From NCBI RefSeq assembly GCF_025602895.1, contig NW_026516309.1, positions 97,131 to 161,130 on the forward strand: 64,000 bases of DNA. Reading direction: 5' to 3'. This document shows positions 13,449 through 24,900 of the stretch, in pieces; within the stretch, counting starts at the first letter, position 1, and each line of letters begins with the position of its first letter. Under the pieces are notes generated by a model, which did no database searches, was not told the DNA's origin, and saw only the letters and a program-made list of their open reading frames with translations. This DNA comes from Polychytrium aggregatum. Lineage: Eukaryota > Chytridiomycota > Chytridiomycetes > Polychytriales. A program made the position numbers and the translations under genes.

Positions 13449-15249
13449 ATTGGAGAGACGGGATGCGAACGACAACGAGCCCGCCGATACCAGCAGCTCG
13501 GAGACGGTGCCAAGATGGCGATATCGACGACGGGGTTGGCTGCAGACGAGGCCGATGAGGACGAGGGAAAGGGGCAGAAAGGGGGCAGAGCAGATGCCGT
13601 CGGCTGTCTGGGCAAGAAGGTGCCGGCAACCCGCCGGCACAAATTCTCCTTGCAGAGTGTGCTCGCTCCCGGTCCACACAACTCGACCGAGGCCATCCAT
13701 TCAACCGCCGTTGGCCGCAATCGCAAGGCGGTCCCAGCGACCCCCCCCCAGAGCATGACAGTCGTGCGAGCCCATGGCGAACGGATCAAGAAAGGGGGCG
13801 TTCGAGCGCGTCCTGGCTCTGCTTTCACTGCAAAAGGCCGGTTTGCTCGCATTCTGGCTCAACGGGATTCACATGATGTTTGAAAGAGAACCCATCGATG
13901 TTCCACGGAACAGCCGGGTGGTTGTGCCGGGTCCAAGTTGTTGGTTCATGGTGCATGATCGGCCTGGCCGGAAATCAGGGCGCCCGCGTTCCGTATGGGC
14001 CGTCGCTCATGGTTAGAACATTGTTTCGGAGCTGCTGCTCCGACGCACTGAACAAGCATTCGCCCTGTGCACCACGCACCGACTCGCAGCACACCAATGC
14101 ACTCCCACAACTTGCTCCCAGACCGGCTCCACATGGCCACTCCCATTCTCGCTTGGTCAAGGCGATATGAGCCATCCGATTCGGTATCTCCCGGTAGACG
14201 AGCTCTTTCTCAATGTAGATAAACATATATTTGTCGAGACATTGCAGTTAATCCATGCCGTGAGGGAGTGAGTGATTTTGGCCGGGTACTGGAGAGTAGC
14301 AATTCCGGACGCACGAGCCCACACAGTGTCTTGAGTCAGTCGCTCCGTCAAAGCCGCGATGGATCCAGGGACCCACATTGTGTAATCTGGAGGTGGGTGA
14401 GGCCAGCCGGTCATCTGAGCCAATACCCTGTTGATCAGGAGGGCTAGCGATGGAGGAGGCTGTTGTTTGCTGTTGTCTTCGGTGACGAGGCAGTCACAGA
14501 CGGCGGCGATGCCCTGTTGCTGCTGAGTTCATATGTGCCGGCGACAACAGTGGGGCTGCAGCCTCCTCAGACACTCGTGCTTGGCATCGAAACGCATGTG
14601 GGATCGGCGGGGAGCATGGTGCAGGATGAACCAAGGGCATAGATGAGCGAGGCGTTCGGGCTAATGGAGGAAGTTGCCACCATCAGCAGAAGCTTGCTGT
14701 ATCCCACGGATCGAGAGGGTCGCCAAGCGAGTGTCGAAAGAGTGGCAGAGAAAGCCAAGACGGCGCCAAGAGTGGTAAATCCAAGACGATAGCTTGTGTC
14801 GCTCGCTGTCCGATCGCACGTTTCGGGGGAGCGATTGCACGTTCCCACAGAGGCTGCTGTCCGAGACCCGCGTGCCAAGAGCGGAGGGAGCTGGCGAGGC
14901 GAAGGAGCAAGATCGGGGCCGGAGCGAGACAGACCAGGGCGCAAAGCAGCTTGCGAGAGCGAGGAAGGTGGGCTTTGGAGAGCTGGGCTTTGTCGGTTGC
15001 GTTCAGCGGGTGCCGAAAAGTTGTTCTGGGAGGGTCGACTGCGGTTGCATCCACAGCAAAACGAAAGCCGGAGAGAACATATGCGATAGATACAAAGTAG
15101 ATGCGAACGGAGGGCGGAGTCTGGTAGCAGCCCGGATGAGAGGCGGAAGAGGGTGGGTGCTCAGTGAGAGAGGCCCTGGCAGAAAGCTGGGGTCGCCGAG
15201 ACAGGGCCCACACGAGCCGGAGGAGCCGCAGGCGGCACGGGCGAGGGAG
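13449..15249. other. Intergenic or unresolved, 1.8 kb
   Basis: The upstream region of the NRPS-like gene. One minus-strand frame ending near 14567 reads like a short hydrophobic segment (TSYRLGFTTLGAVLAFSATL), and another at 14157-14423 has plausible composition. I could not assemble either into a gene or match a family. Promoter sequence for the gene at 13448 must be included. Confidence 0.35.
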
Positions 15250-15885
15250 CTACCGCCGTGTCCAGACGCCGGCCAGCAGCAGTACATAGAGGCCATGGAG
15301 CCAACGGACCAGAAAGCCGACCATCAGGCCGACGGGAAAGAGCACAAAGAAGGACACGAGCCCCAGCAGGATCAGCGGAGAAATGAGGATTTGAACGAGG
15401 TGGTCGGACCAGGCGACCATGGGGTCGTCCAGGCCCAGCCGAGCCGAGGGCAAGGCCGTGTGGGAAGGCAAAAGGCCGTGGGCGGAAGCACGATGGCCAA
15501 GCCGAGCGAGCACGGGCGACGGCAAGACCTCGGAATAGGAGAGCGAGCGCTTCGTCGAGGCTGTCGACAGAGACATGGAGGACGAAGAGGAGGGCTCATA
15601 GAGGCTGGGAAGGGACGACGGCAGCATCGTGGGAGGTGCTGGTGCTGGAGAGGCCAGCCGGATGGGCGAGGGCAGCGACGAACTCGAGACGGTACTTGAC
15701 GGTGAGAACGAGCTCCGTCGCAGATGCTCTGGGTCGATGGCGATGATATGGCTGGCCGAGGCGGGGAGTTGGCCCGAGGCGATCGACGACAGAATGGGTG
15801 GATGGGACAGCGCCGAATAGTCGGGCGGTGGTGTGTTGGGGATGTGCAGCTTGGCGAGGACGGGCCTGGCGGATCGCGAGACCAT
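15250..15885 (-). CDS. Ser/Pro-rich protein with C-terminal hydrophobic hairpin
   Basis: About 211 aa in one exon, starting MVSRSARPVLAKL. Residues 1-145 are Ser/Pro/Ala-rich and probably disordered, with a long serine run near the middle. The C-terminal 45 residues form a long hydrophobic segment (ILISPLILLGLVSFFVLFPV, then GLMVGFLV and GLYVLLLAGVW) with internal prolines, as in a membrane hairpin or two close-packed TM helices. I do not recognise the family. The gene is divergent from another Ser-rich membrane protein at 16821-17396 with the same layout (disordered N-terminus, hydrophobic C-terminus). A promethin/oleosin-like lipid-droplet hairpin is one possibility and is only an inference. 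The stop could instead be a splice donor (GGTAGC). Confidence 0.5.
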   Translation of the reverse strand: MVSRSARPVLAKLHIPNTPPPDYSALSHPPILSSIASGQLPASASHIIAIDPEHLRRSSFSPSSTVSSSSLPSPIRLASPAPAPPTMLPSSLPSLYEPSSSSSMSLSTASTKRSLSYSEVLPSPVLARLGHRASAHGLLPSHTALPSARLGLDDPMVAWSDHLVQILISPLILLGLVSFFVLFPVGLMVGFLVRWLHGLYVLLLAGVWTRR

Positions 15886-16280
15886 GGCGGAGGGTTATAG
15901 AGCAGAGCAGATGGAATGGAATCGATGGATGGATCGAGGGGCGGGCCAGAGAGGCGGCCGGCGAGGGCGGGTGCAGGGAGAATGAGGACGGTTAAGACGA
16001 GCGATGGAGGTCAAGTCCAAGTCGGCGACGAAGACGGATGGAGATGGGGACGAACGGCGGCGAAAACTGGAAAGGCCGCGGTGGCGTTGTGGGACGGCAA
16101 AACTTGTGGCGAGGCGGAGGTGGTTGGTGGGACGGGCGATTGATGTTCTGGAGGAGTTGAGAGCAGAGTCGCGAAGTATACGAGTCTGCGGTGCAGCAAT
16201 GGAGTATGCGAGTTGACAGCAAGGCCATAAAGTATATGAGTCGGCGGTGGAGTTATCATCCGATTTGACAGGTGTTCGCA

Positions 16281-16356
16281 AGTTGAGCATTCATGGGCTG
16301 AGCATTCATGGGTTGAGTATCCGCGAGTTGAGTATTCGTGGGTTGAGCATTCGTGA
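16281..16356. repeat. 15-bp minisatellite (TTGAGCATTCATGGG)n
   Basis: Five imperfect copies of TTGAGYATTCRTGGG between the two divergent Ser-rich membrane genes. Non-coding. Confidence 0.85.
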
Positions 16357-16666
16357 ATCGATGCCAACGATGTCGCCGTGACCACCGGCGAGCCACCCGA
16401 TCGTTTGACAAATCAATCAACCGCCGTTCGATTGCATCTCGCTGCCGCACACCCCCCATATCGCTCGATCGCATCTCGCTGCGACGCACTGCATCCGAAT
16501 GACCCCTCTGGTCCGCCGCAGTCATCCGATGCTGCCCCCAACTCTCCACCCCTCACGGGTCTGCATCCTCGGTGCTGCTGCTGGCGCTTTTTCCCGCCCT
16601 CGGACAGCGCCGAGCACCCATGTGCCGGCATGATGAACAGCGCCCTGCTTGGACCTATGACGTCCA

Positions 16667-16676
16667 ACCTATAAAG
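16667..16676 (+). promoter_or_regulatory. Possible TATA box
   Basis: The sequence CTATAAAG lies about 145 bp upstream of the start at 16821, in an otherwise GC-rich region. Position and sequence fit a TATA element; there is no other evidence. Confidence 0.35.
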
Positions 16677-16820
16677 CCACCGGCCTTGTCCATGAACAAC
16701 TCAGGGCGAACGCTGCGTCGAATCAGCCCTCGATATTCCTGCTCCTCTGTCTTCTGCTTTGTCCGTGGCTGCTCCAGCCATATTCTGCTCTTTTCCAGCT
16801 CTGTACGATACATTCGCCCT

Positions 16821-17396
16821 ATGCTCTCGGACGCTTTCCCAGCAGCCACCAAGTCTATGCCCTCGGTCGTGCCCGAGACGCTGCCGCATCTTGGCGACCC
16901 TGTGCGGCCACCCCACAGCGAGGTTTGTGTGTTTTCAGCTCGGCCAAAGGCCCGACCAAACGGCTTCCGCCATGCTCCGTCCAGCACACAACCCGCACCG
17001 GCCCGCAGCCACTCTGCTTCCGACACCGGGCCTGCCTCTACCTTGACGACAAGCTCGCAAGCCCACCCACCTCGCATCGTCGTCCTCGTCGAGCCGTGCT
17101 GTCGTCGACTCGCACCTGCCGCCGAGGCCGAGGCCGAGCCCAAGCATCCGCTGCACACGCAACCATGGCTCAGCTGGCCGCATCTGACTCGAGACGAATG
17201 GGCAGGAGCAGGGATGCTCCTCGCCGTGGCCGGGGTGTCGACGGGGCTGTTCGTGATCCTGTTCTGGCTGGGCCCGCTGCTGATTGTGTTTGGTGGAGTC
17301 GTCAGCATCGGCTTCTGGCTGGCACAGGGCATCCGTGCTGTTCTGCGCATTCTGCAGGAACAGACGGACTACGACACCGCCCCGCCCGAGCCATGA
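16821..17396 (+). CDS. Small Ser/Pro-rich membrane protein
   Basis: About 191 aa from MLSDAFPAATKSMPS. The frame is open further upstream, so the start is uncertain. The first 120 residues are rich in Pro, Ala and Ser. From about residue 133 a long hydrophobic stretch follows WPHLTRDEWAGAG: LLAVAGVSTGLFVILFWLGP then LLIVFGGVVSIGFWLAQG, that is two TM segments or a hairpin with a central GP. It ends in a short charged tail (RILQEQTDYDTAPPEP). I do not recognise the family. It mirrors the divergent neighbour at 15250-15885, so both may be membrane-hairpin proteins sharing a promoter region. Confidence 0.5.
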   Translation: MLSDAFPAATKSMPSVVPETLPHLGDPVRPPHSEVCVFSARPKARPNGFRHAPSSTQPAPARSHSASDTGPASTLTTSSQAHPPRIVVLVEPCCRRLAPAAEAEAEPKHPLHTQPWLSWPHLTRDEWAGAGMLLAVAGVSTGLFVILFWLGPLLIVFGGVVSIGFWLAQGIRAVLRILQEQTDYDTAPPEP

Positions 17397-18677
17397 GTGC
17401 GAAGGGGATGCTGAAGATCCCGATGCCAGTCCCATCTGCCTGATACCCTCTTCGAATTGCAAGATCGATGCAAGTCTGATGCCGCAACCGCCGCCAGAAG
17501 GCCCCCGGTCGACCGCAGGATCGGTCCGGCCGGCCGCGTGGCTGCATGCAACTTGATCACCCGGCCTGTCTGTCTGGGTCGCCGTCTGGCAGCAAGCGCT
17601 GAGCTGACCCCCCATCCGCGCTGCGAACCTGCAGATGACCAAAGGCCACCCAGAGCCGCGCAATGCTCTCGCCCCCCCCCAAAAGCATGTCATGCGACGC
17701 TGCCGGCCCGACAGAGTCTCCCATGTCCCTGCAGTCTCTGTCCGTGCTGCGCACAGGGCGTGAATATACATGATTCCAATCCGCAATGCCAGGACTGCCA
17801 CAGCAGAAGCACGGATCAGCTCGGGTGGGGAAGACTGTGGCCCAAGGTGAGCAACAAAGCATTCTGTCGAGGCGGGTGCATCAGAGAGCCCTTGAGGGTC
17901 TTTTTTTTTTTTCCTTGGCCGGTGGTGCGCGCGGCCATCGGTTGAAATGCCCCCCCTTGCAGCATATCTCGCTGATACAGCGATTCGCTGTAACGCCGCA
18001 TTCCGTCTGTGCACCACCGCCAGCGCCGTGATACCGGCCACACGCAGGCCATATCGAACCTGCCGACCCCAGCGCCGCCTGCTCTGGCCCTGGGTTTGCT
18101 CCCCTCTGCTTCCTCGGCGCCTCGCTCGGTGTGCATGCGTCACACCCGCGTGCACGTGAGTGTGGCGCTGATTCAGGCTCCGCACTGTGTCCGGCGCCAG
18201 CGTTGCACAGGCGCTGGGGCCGCACAATCGTGTATGCCGGGTGGAATGCGTGCGACTTGTGTGCGACGTCAGTGCGACTGTTTGTGTCTGCCGAGGTGTC
18301 TGCGGACCCTGTCGCTGCTGTTTCTGTGGGGCTCTGGCCCTTGATCGGGCCCTCGCTCCGTTCTCGCCCGCTCTCGCGCCGTCTCGCTGCGTTCTCGCTG
18401 CGTTCTCTCATTGCCATTCGCATCTTTCCGTTGTCATCTTTGCCATCGCCGGTATCTCTTCTTGCCCCTCCATCGTCGCTGTCGCCGCCGTGGCCATCGC
18501 CGACCCCTTCGTCCGGCTGCATATTGCTGCAGTCCCGTCCTTGCATTCCGTTACAGCCCGATTTACTCGTTCCAGGATCGAGCGGCTTCTCTCGGCTGGC
18601 CTTTCCTCCGAACCCCATCTTTTTTACCCATCTGTCCGTACAGTCCCGTCCTGTCGCCGATCCCCGCATCTGTCGCC
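17397..18677. other. Upstream region of FHA-RING gene
   Basis: A 1.3-kb stretch without a gene I can support. It holds a poly-T tract near 17891 and, in the last 350 bases before 18678, a strongly C/T-rich region typical of a fungal promoter or 5' UTR. Confidence 0.5.
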
Positions 18678-21151
18678 ATGACTACCGAATCCGCCGTGCT
18701 TGTGCAGCTCTTTCCTTACAGCGCCGACGCCGTCGTCAACCCAAGTCGTCCCTGCGTCAAATTCCCGCCATTCGAGCGTCTCCTCGTTCCTGGCACCCAC
18801 CTCCGCATCGGCCGCAAGGTCGATCCCTCAAAATCCAAGCTCAAAAAGTCTTCCCTGCCCACCGTCCCGGACCTTATCGAGCCCGCAGCGCCCCAGTCGA
18901 ATCTCAGTGCCTCCCTCGGCACCAGCTCCGAGCCACACCCGCATCTCGCCGCCAACATCAATGTCGACCTCTCGACCTCGCCAGCCGCCGGCGGCTTGGT
19001 TGGTGCCGCCTCAACTTCGCCCGGATGGACTGGAGCAAACATGCCCTCGGCCGCAACCAAGGAACAGTCCGATGAGTCAGAAAACATGGTGGCATTCCGG
19101 AGCAAAGTCGTCAGCCGAGATCATGCCGAGCTCTGGCTCGACTACGACGGGAAGGTACGCTTCCAGCCAGTTTTTTGCCGGCCTCCCCAATGTGCATCAG
19201 ACCATGTTGGGTTCAGTCTTGCCTCGTCCCTCTCGCCCTTCCCTGAACGACGAGGCGAGATGCATATGTCCCTGTCTCCGTGGCTATTGCCCTTCGTCAC
19301 CGGATCATTTCGCTGCGAGCGGCGCCGATCAGTTTTGGTCGATGCCGCGATTTGTGGCCCTGTCCGCGCTCCCCTGCTTCTTGGCTCCAAACCATGCTGT
19401 TCCCGGTCGTGATTCGCTGTGGCTGCCTGTTGATGCGATTCGCCCGGCATGCTTCTTACCCTGCTCTGTGTCGCTCACACGTCTCCTCAGGTCTACTTGC
19501 GCGACCGTGGAAGCTCATCGGGCACATTTTTGAATCGCCTCCGTTTGTCGGCAAGCAGCAAAGAAAGCAATCCATATCCGCTCAAGAGCAACGATGTTAT
19601 CCAGCTGGGCGTCGACTACCAGGGCCGCCAGGAGGGTATGTGCCCCGTGGCTTACCATCAGCCGTGTCCCAAGGATACAGCTGCTACATGTGTCCCCCCA
19701 GACGTACATGGCACTGCTGGGCTTCGGCCGTGCTCGATACTGCCACGTCGGCCTGTCGTTCCAGGGGACCTCGGTATAAAGCTGCAGCTGTTCGACGAGA
19801 GCTTTCTCTAACACCCTGGCGGCTTGGACCACTCTCTCCCACTCAGATATCTACCGTGCTATCGGTATCAAAGTCTTCATCTCCGCCAAGATCAACAAGC
19901 CTATGGGCGATCCTTACAGGTGCGTAGGGCCTCGCCCTGGTTGGCCTTGCCCTGGTTGGCCTCGCCCTGGTTGGCCTTGCCCTGATTAGATTATCACTCT
20001 CTTTTGCTGGCAGACTCCGTGTTGCCCTAGCCGCCCTCGTTGGTGCCATGGGCAACTCGCACTCCGTCTCGGATGCCTGCACAGAGTGCTGTATATGCAT
20101 CTCCAACCTCAACCCTGGCCAAGCCCTGTTCCTGGCCCCGTGCTCTCACTGCTTCCACTACAAGTGTGTCATCCCCCTCGTCGACAACGGATACATGTTC
20201 CAGTGCCCGCTTTGTCGTCAGGTTGCTAACCTCGACGCCGCCGTCGGCGCCGACGACGACGTGCCGCAAATCACCGACTCGTCTGTCCAGGAAGTCCTCG
20301 GCCTGTCCCAGCCTGGCTCCCATCCCGCTGCGTTGTCCGCAGCCGGACCAATTCCGTCGCCGCCTTCAGAGCGTGCACCGTCCTCGTATGCCGCTCAGCA
20401 GGCGATGGATCTGTCGACTCACTCCCCGTCGCCAGACTCTGAAGAAGTCGAGGGCGCCGAGGTCACCAATGCCACCCGCTCGCTCGCCATCGAGATTCCC
20501 AACGCCGCCCGATCCGCCCTCCGCAGTGAAATGTCGCCCAGCACGCCGCTGTCGTCCGAAATCCTGAACGGCAACATGGGCTCGCACCGAAACACCTTTG
20601 TTCCGCCCGCAACACTGCTCTCGCAGTCCCTCTCTGACCGGCGCTCCGAGGATAGTCAGCGCAGCGGCATCTTTGGCGGCCTCGCCACTTCTCTGCGCCG
20701 CAACCGCAGCGGCCGGAACGAGAGTCTTGGACGCCCCGTGCCTTCGCCGTCGGCGCCGACTCGGCTGGAGCGGAAGCTGACCCGGGTGATTGCCGAGACG
20801 CTTGCATCGTCTCCTCCGGACATTCTCGCAAAGTTTGTGCAAGAAAACGGCGACCTCCTCGAGGAGATTTTCGAAGAGTTCCCGGACTTGTTTTCGCAGC
20901 AACGTCGCATCCTGTTGCGGGATATGGTCGAGGAAGCCGAGCTGTCACACCCGCATGCCCTGAATGCCATGGCGGCGACCCAGTCTCCTCCAGTGGCAAC
21001 GTCGAGCCAGTCTCCAAGTGGCAGCGCGAGCCTCTCCCGATCGTTGTCGCCCCAGGCCGCCCACATACGGACTCCTTCGAACTTGGGGCTCGTTCAGCGG
21101 GCAAAGTCGATGCTCAAGGGCAAATCCAATGGGGGTGATTCATCGCTATAG
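18678..21151 (+). CDS. DMA1: FHA-RING E3 ubiquitin ligase, Dma1/Chfr type
   Basis: Checkpoint-type ubiquitin ligase that reads phosphothreonine through FHA and recruits E2 through RING. In yeasts this family acts in spindle and septin control. Exons at about 18678-19154, 19491-19635, 19847-19919 and 20014-21151 give about 610 aa. The FHA domain is split over exons 1-3: VPGTHLRIGR, SKVVSRDHAELW, then YLRDRGSSSGTFLN and NDVIQLGVDYQGR, all hallmark FHA strands including the SRxHAE core. The RING (about 252-298) reads CTECCICI, CSHCFHYKC, CPLC. The 300-residue tail is Ser/Pro-rich and ends in basic KSMLKGKS. The Dma1/Chfr assignment rests on domain order and FHA sequence and is confident. Confidence 0.9.
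19924..19983. repeat. 15-bp tandem repeat in FHA-RING intron
   Basis: About four copies of GCCCTGGTTGGCCTY fill most of the 94-bp intron before the RING exon. Confidence 0.85.
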
Positions 21152-21177
21152 CCAGCTTTAGATGCGTGGGATACTCG

Positions 21178-21209
21178 TTTTCTTTCTTTCTTTCTTTCTT
21201 TCTTTCTTT
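21178..21209. repeat. (CTTT)n microsatellite
   Basis: Seven TTTC/CTTT units just downstream of the FHA-RING stop, probably in its 3' UTR. Confidence 0.9.
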
Positions 21210-21547
21210 TATTATTCCGTTATACTATTTTTTCGTTGGCCGGATGATGTCGTCTTGGTATATCTTTCTGGGCAACATCGTATGTATCATGTGGCAATCC
21301 CTCAATCTTGCCGGAGCCGCACGCCGCTCTCCCCAGCCCGAACAATGTCTTGACACCTCCCTCCCCTAATCCGTCATACTTTGGACAAGCTGTAATTGCG
21401 CACGGCCCCTTTGCAGATCACTAGAATACCTTCCACACCGTCCACTGCCCAGCACACTGTCCCGCTGGACAGCAGTGTACCCATTTTAAAACGGGGAACC
21501 CTGTTTGGAGTCTGGACCGTCGTTGATCTCCGGGTCTGAATACACAC

Positions 21548-21606
21548 ACACACCGCCCGGGTGTATTCAAGATGGGAAACAACAGCACGGCTTGCTCACC
21601 GAGGTC
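21548..21606 (+). repeat. Possible short remnant of the Fanzor-fragment repeat
   Basis: The segment CCGGGTGTATTCAAGA followed directly by GGGAAACAACAGCACGGC matches two pieces of the nuclease fragment at 43313-43960 (about 43787-43803 and 43850-43870), with the intervening 45 bp missing. It lies in the intergenic region between convergent genes. The match is short and could be chance, but two collinear blocks make a deleted remnant plausible. Confidence 0.35.
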
Positions 21607-21955
21607 GACGAAAGTTCAGCAGACTTCGGGCCTCTGATGCCAGAGAAAGCAGACGCTGTCCCGTTTGTTTCTGGAATGACTCTATGTTTTCTCTCTGCCC
21701 ATCGCCATCCCTTGTTTGTCAATATACGGAGTCCACCCTCTCCCTCAAGGGCCACCGTCCGGCCTCTCCTCGCTGTGACTTTGCTTGATGTGTTGTATTA
21801 TATGTGTTTGCGCTGAATCCATACAGGTCCGAACAGTGCATCTGCCAGCACACTCGGCGTTCCAGTGATGCACCAAGCCCGTCGCCCGCACGATCTGTTG
21901 ACCGTACGGCACACAGGACGATCCCCGACATCCCGGCCCTTCTTCTCCGTCGTGT

Positions 21956-24900
21956 CTAATCCCGTTCTCTCTCGCTGCGGCTTGATCGATGTCGGCTCGA
22001 TCGGTATCGGCTCCTTGACTTGCCCGAGGAAGAGGATTCGCGCCGGTCGCTACTATCGCCGCCGCCCCGGGCCGACGAGGATCGCTTGATGTATTTGTCG
22101 CCGGTATCAAATGTTCGGTGGCCGTGGGTCTCGTTGCCACCAACACTGTCGTTGTGCGGGCTGCGACTTCGACTTCTGCTTCGGCTTGATCCTTGACTCT
22201 GGCTGCGGCCGACGATACGGATACCTCCGCCACCGCTGACGGCTGTTTGGCTGGCGGTCTGCACAGGCGGAGGCGAAGGCTCCATCATCCACCGGTCTTC
22301 ATCGGGACTGGCATCGAGCCTGAGGTCGAGCGAGTCCGCTCCAAAGTCGTCCATGGGTGTGCCTAGAGCCACGCCATGCGACGTCGATCGCTCGTCAGCG
22401 TCGCGCCTGGCTCGCTCCGAGTGGATTGACATAGTTTGGCTTGGAACCTGGCCCTGGCTCTGGCGCTGGCCTTGACTTTGGCTCTGGCTCTGGCTCTGGC
22501 TTCGGCTTCGGCTTTGGCTTCGGCTCCGACTTTGATGTCGCTCCTTGCGCGAACTGCTGCTACGATCGTCTCTTCGTGAGCTGCTGCCGTGATCGCTTGG
22601 GGCTCGCGCATCAGGCTCTCGCTCTTTGACGGCCATGTCGGATCGTTTTCGGTCTCGATCTCGGTCCCGGTCCCGGTCGCGTTCCTTGGGTCGATCATGC
22701 TCACGCTCTCTTTCGCGATCCCTGTCTCGATCCCGGTCCCGGTCCCGGTCTCGGTCTCGGTCTCGACCATGTTCGCGTTCACGTTCCCGATCGCGATCGC
22801 GATCACGGCCACGGTCCCGCTCCCGGTCTCGTTCGCGGTCATGATCTTTGCGGCTTCGATCTTGCTCCCGGTCGCGATCTCGATCTCGATCCCGTTCACG
22901 GCCACGATCACGATCACGGTCGCGATCACGGTCTCGTTCACGATCTCGATCTCGCTCTCGTTCACGGTCCCTGTCTCGATCGGCTTTGTCGGATCCGCGA
23001 TCATGTCGTGGGGAATCCAGAGTTGGTCGCTTTGGCTTGTCGCCGGCGTCGGCCTCGTCGGCGATGGACGCCTCCCGACCTTCTTCCCATTTGCGCTTTT
23101 CGCCCCGATCGTCGTCCGAGCCTAGGTTCTTGGAATCGGTTGCTCCGAGGGCGGGCCCTTCGCGCTCACTGCCTCCGGGCTCGTTTCCTTCGTCGCGACT
23201 GCGGTCAGACCATCGGCTTGGGTTCATAGGACCGCCGAAGCTAGGGCCGCCGTGTGGGCCTGCATTTCCGGGTCCGCCAAATGCCCTGTGTCATGCAAGG
23301 GGCGAAGGCAGCGCGGAGTCGTAAGGAGGGGGGGGGAGAGTAAGTCAGTCAGTCGCCTGTCAAATTTCATATACCCGCATGACTGACTTGCTGCTGATCG
23401 CTGTCATTGATGTGCCCACCGTTTGGCTTACATCACAAGCGCTGCGAACCCTCTCGCTCGATAAAGTGTGCTTCAACATCACCCACCCATCATGAACCCA
23501 GCTGCATCGCTCACGCCACAGCAACATGCCATCAGTCAGCCTGACTTGTCAACCGCCACCCACTCCTTGCACATCCAACAGTCACCCGCGATCCTTACCT
23601 GCCACGAGGAGGCTGATTGATAAAGCTACCGCGTCCAAATCCGCCAGTCATCGGATCAAAGTCGGCTTCGATGCCTTCAAATCCGGGTCCGTGGGGCCCA
23701 CCTCGTTGCTCGAAGAAGCCTTGAGCTCCACGGGGGCCAAACTCGCCTCGCCCGAATCCACCCATGGGTCCAACTCCGGCAGCACCGCCGCTGCCACCAC
23801 CACCGCCGCCGCCGCCAACACCAACACCTCCACGGCCAAAGCCTCCGCCCATATGCGGGAATCCTCCGGAACCGCGAAACCGAGGATCCATTGGGCCGCC
23901 CATCATCATGGGCGATGGTTGAAAGTCGGCTTCAAAGAACCGCCCCGGCATCGAGCCATGACCAAAGTTGCCGTGGCTGGGAAGGAACGGAGCACCCAGT
24001 CCGGGAGGTCGAAAGTTGGGCGGCATGCCGCCGCGGCCCATAACCGGGCGAATTGCAGGCCCGCCGCGTCCTCGGTCCATGACGTCCGGTGCTCCCAGCA
24101 TCCCAGGCATCGATGGCAGGCCATGTGGCGGCTGAATGGGCGCTAGACCGACCATGGATTGAAGTGGCTGCATCGGCTGCATCGGTTGCATTGGTTGCAT
24201 GGACTGCATCGGCTGCATCGGTTGCATTGGCTGCATTGGCTGCAAGTTGGCGTGTGTGATTTTTGGCGGGGCGCTAACCTTGGGGATGCTATACTCCTTT
24301 CCTTCCTTCGTTCCAACGGTTCGGAATGGGCTACCTGACTGGTTGGGAGGACCAAAAGTGACGAGGGGTTTCCGACCGTGTATTTCACTGCGGAACGGTA
24401 AGTATCATTGAGGGCATCAGACGTTTGTGGAGCGGACAGATATGTACAACGAGATCAATGGTCCGGACATTGAAGCTCGCGATGGCAGGAGCAGCCACAG
24501 AGGCAATACAGGTACAGAAGAGCTCCGCGCACACACCGCCGCGCCCACAACCACAGCGACTGCGAGCGCCGATAACAACACAGACTACTACATCGATGGT
24601 ATCCGCAACAGCAAACAACGGCACTGATATACATGGGGTCTACACGACACTAAAATACACATCACAGTTCAGCCCACTGTCGCACTAAGCTACAGCCATG
24701 CTGTGATCGCCGCTGCAGCCGATCCGACTATCGCGGCATTCATGGATCTCGGCACCGGAGAGGAGGTGTTCACGGGTCACGTACATCTTATCGAAAAACT
24801 CCTTCGCGACGGCAGCAGACTCAGGGTTGGTGAATTCCAGGTATGCGATACCCTTGGACTTGCCGTTGACACGGAGTTCTTGGAACGTAATCTCCAGAGG

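Noticed and set aside
22589-23324. Plus-strand SRSRSR-rich frames resembling an SR splicing factor
   Set aside because: They are reverse reads of the Arg-Asp/Arg-Glu codons of the CPSF6-like tail; the minus strand joins in frame to an RRM.
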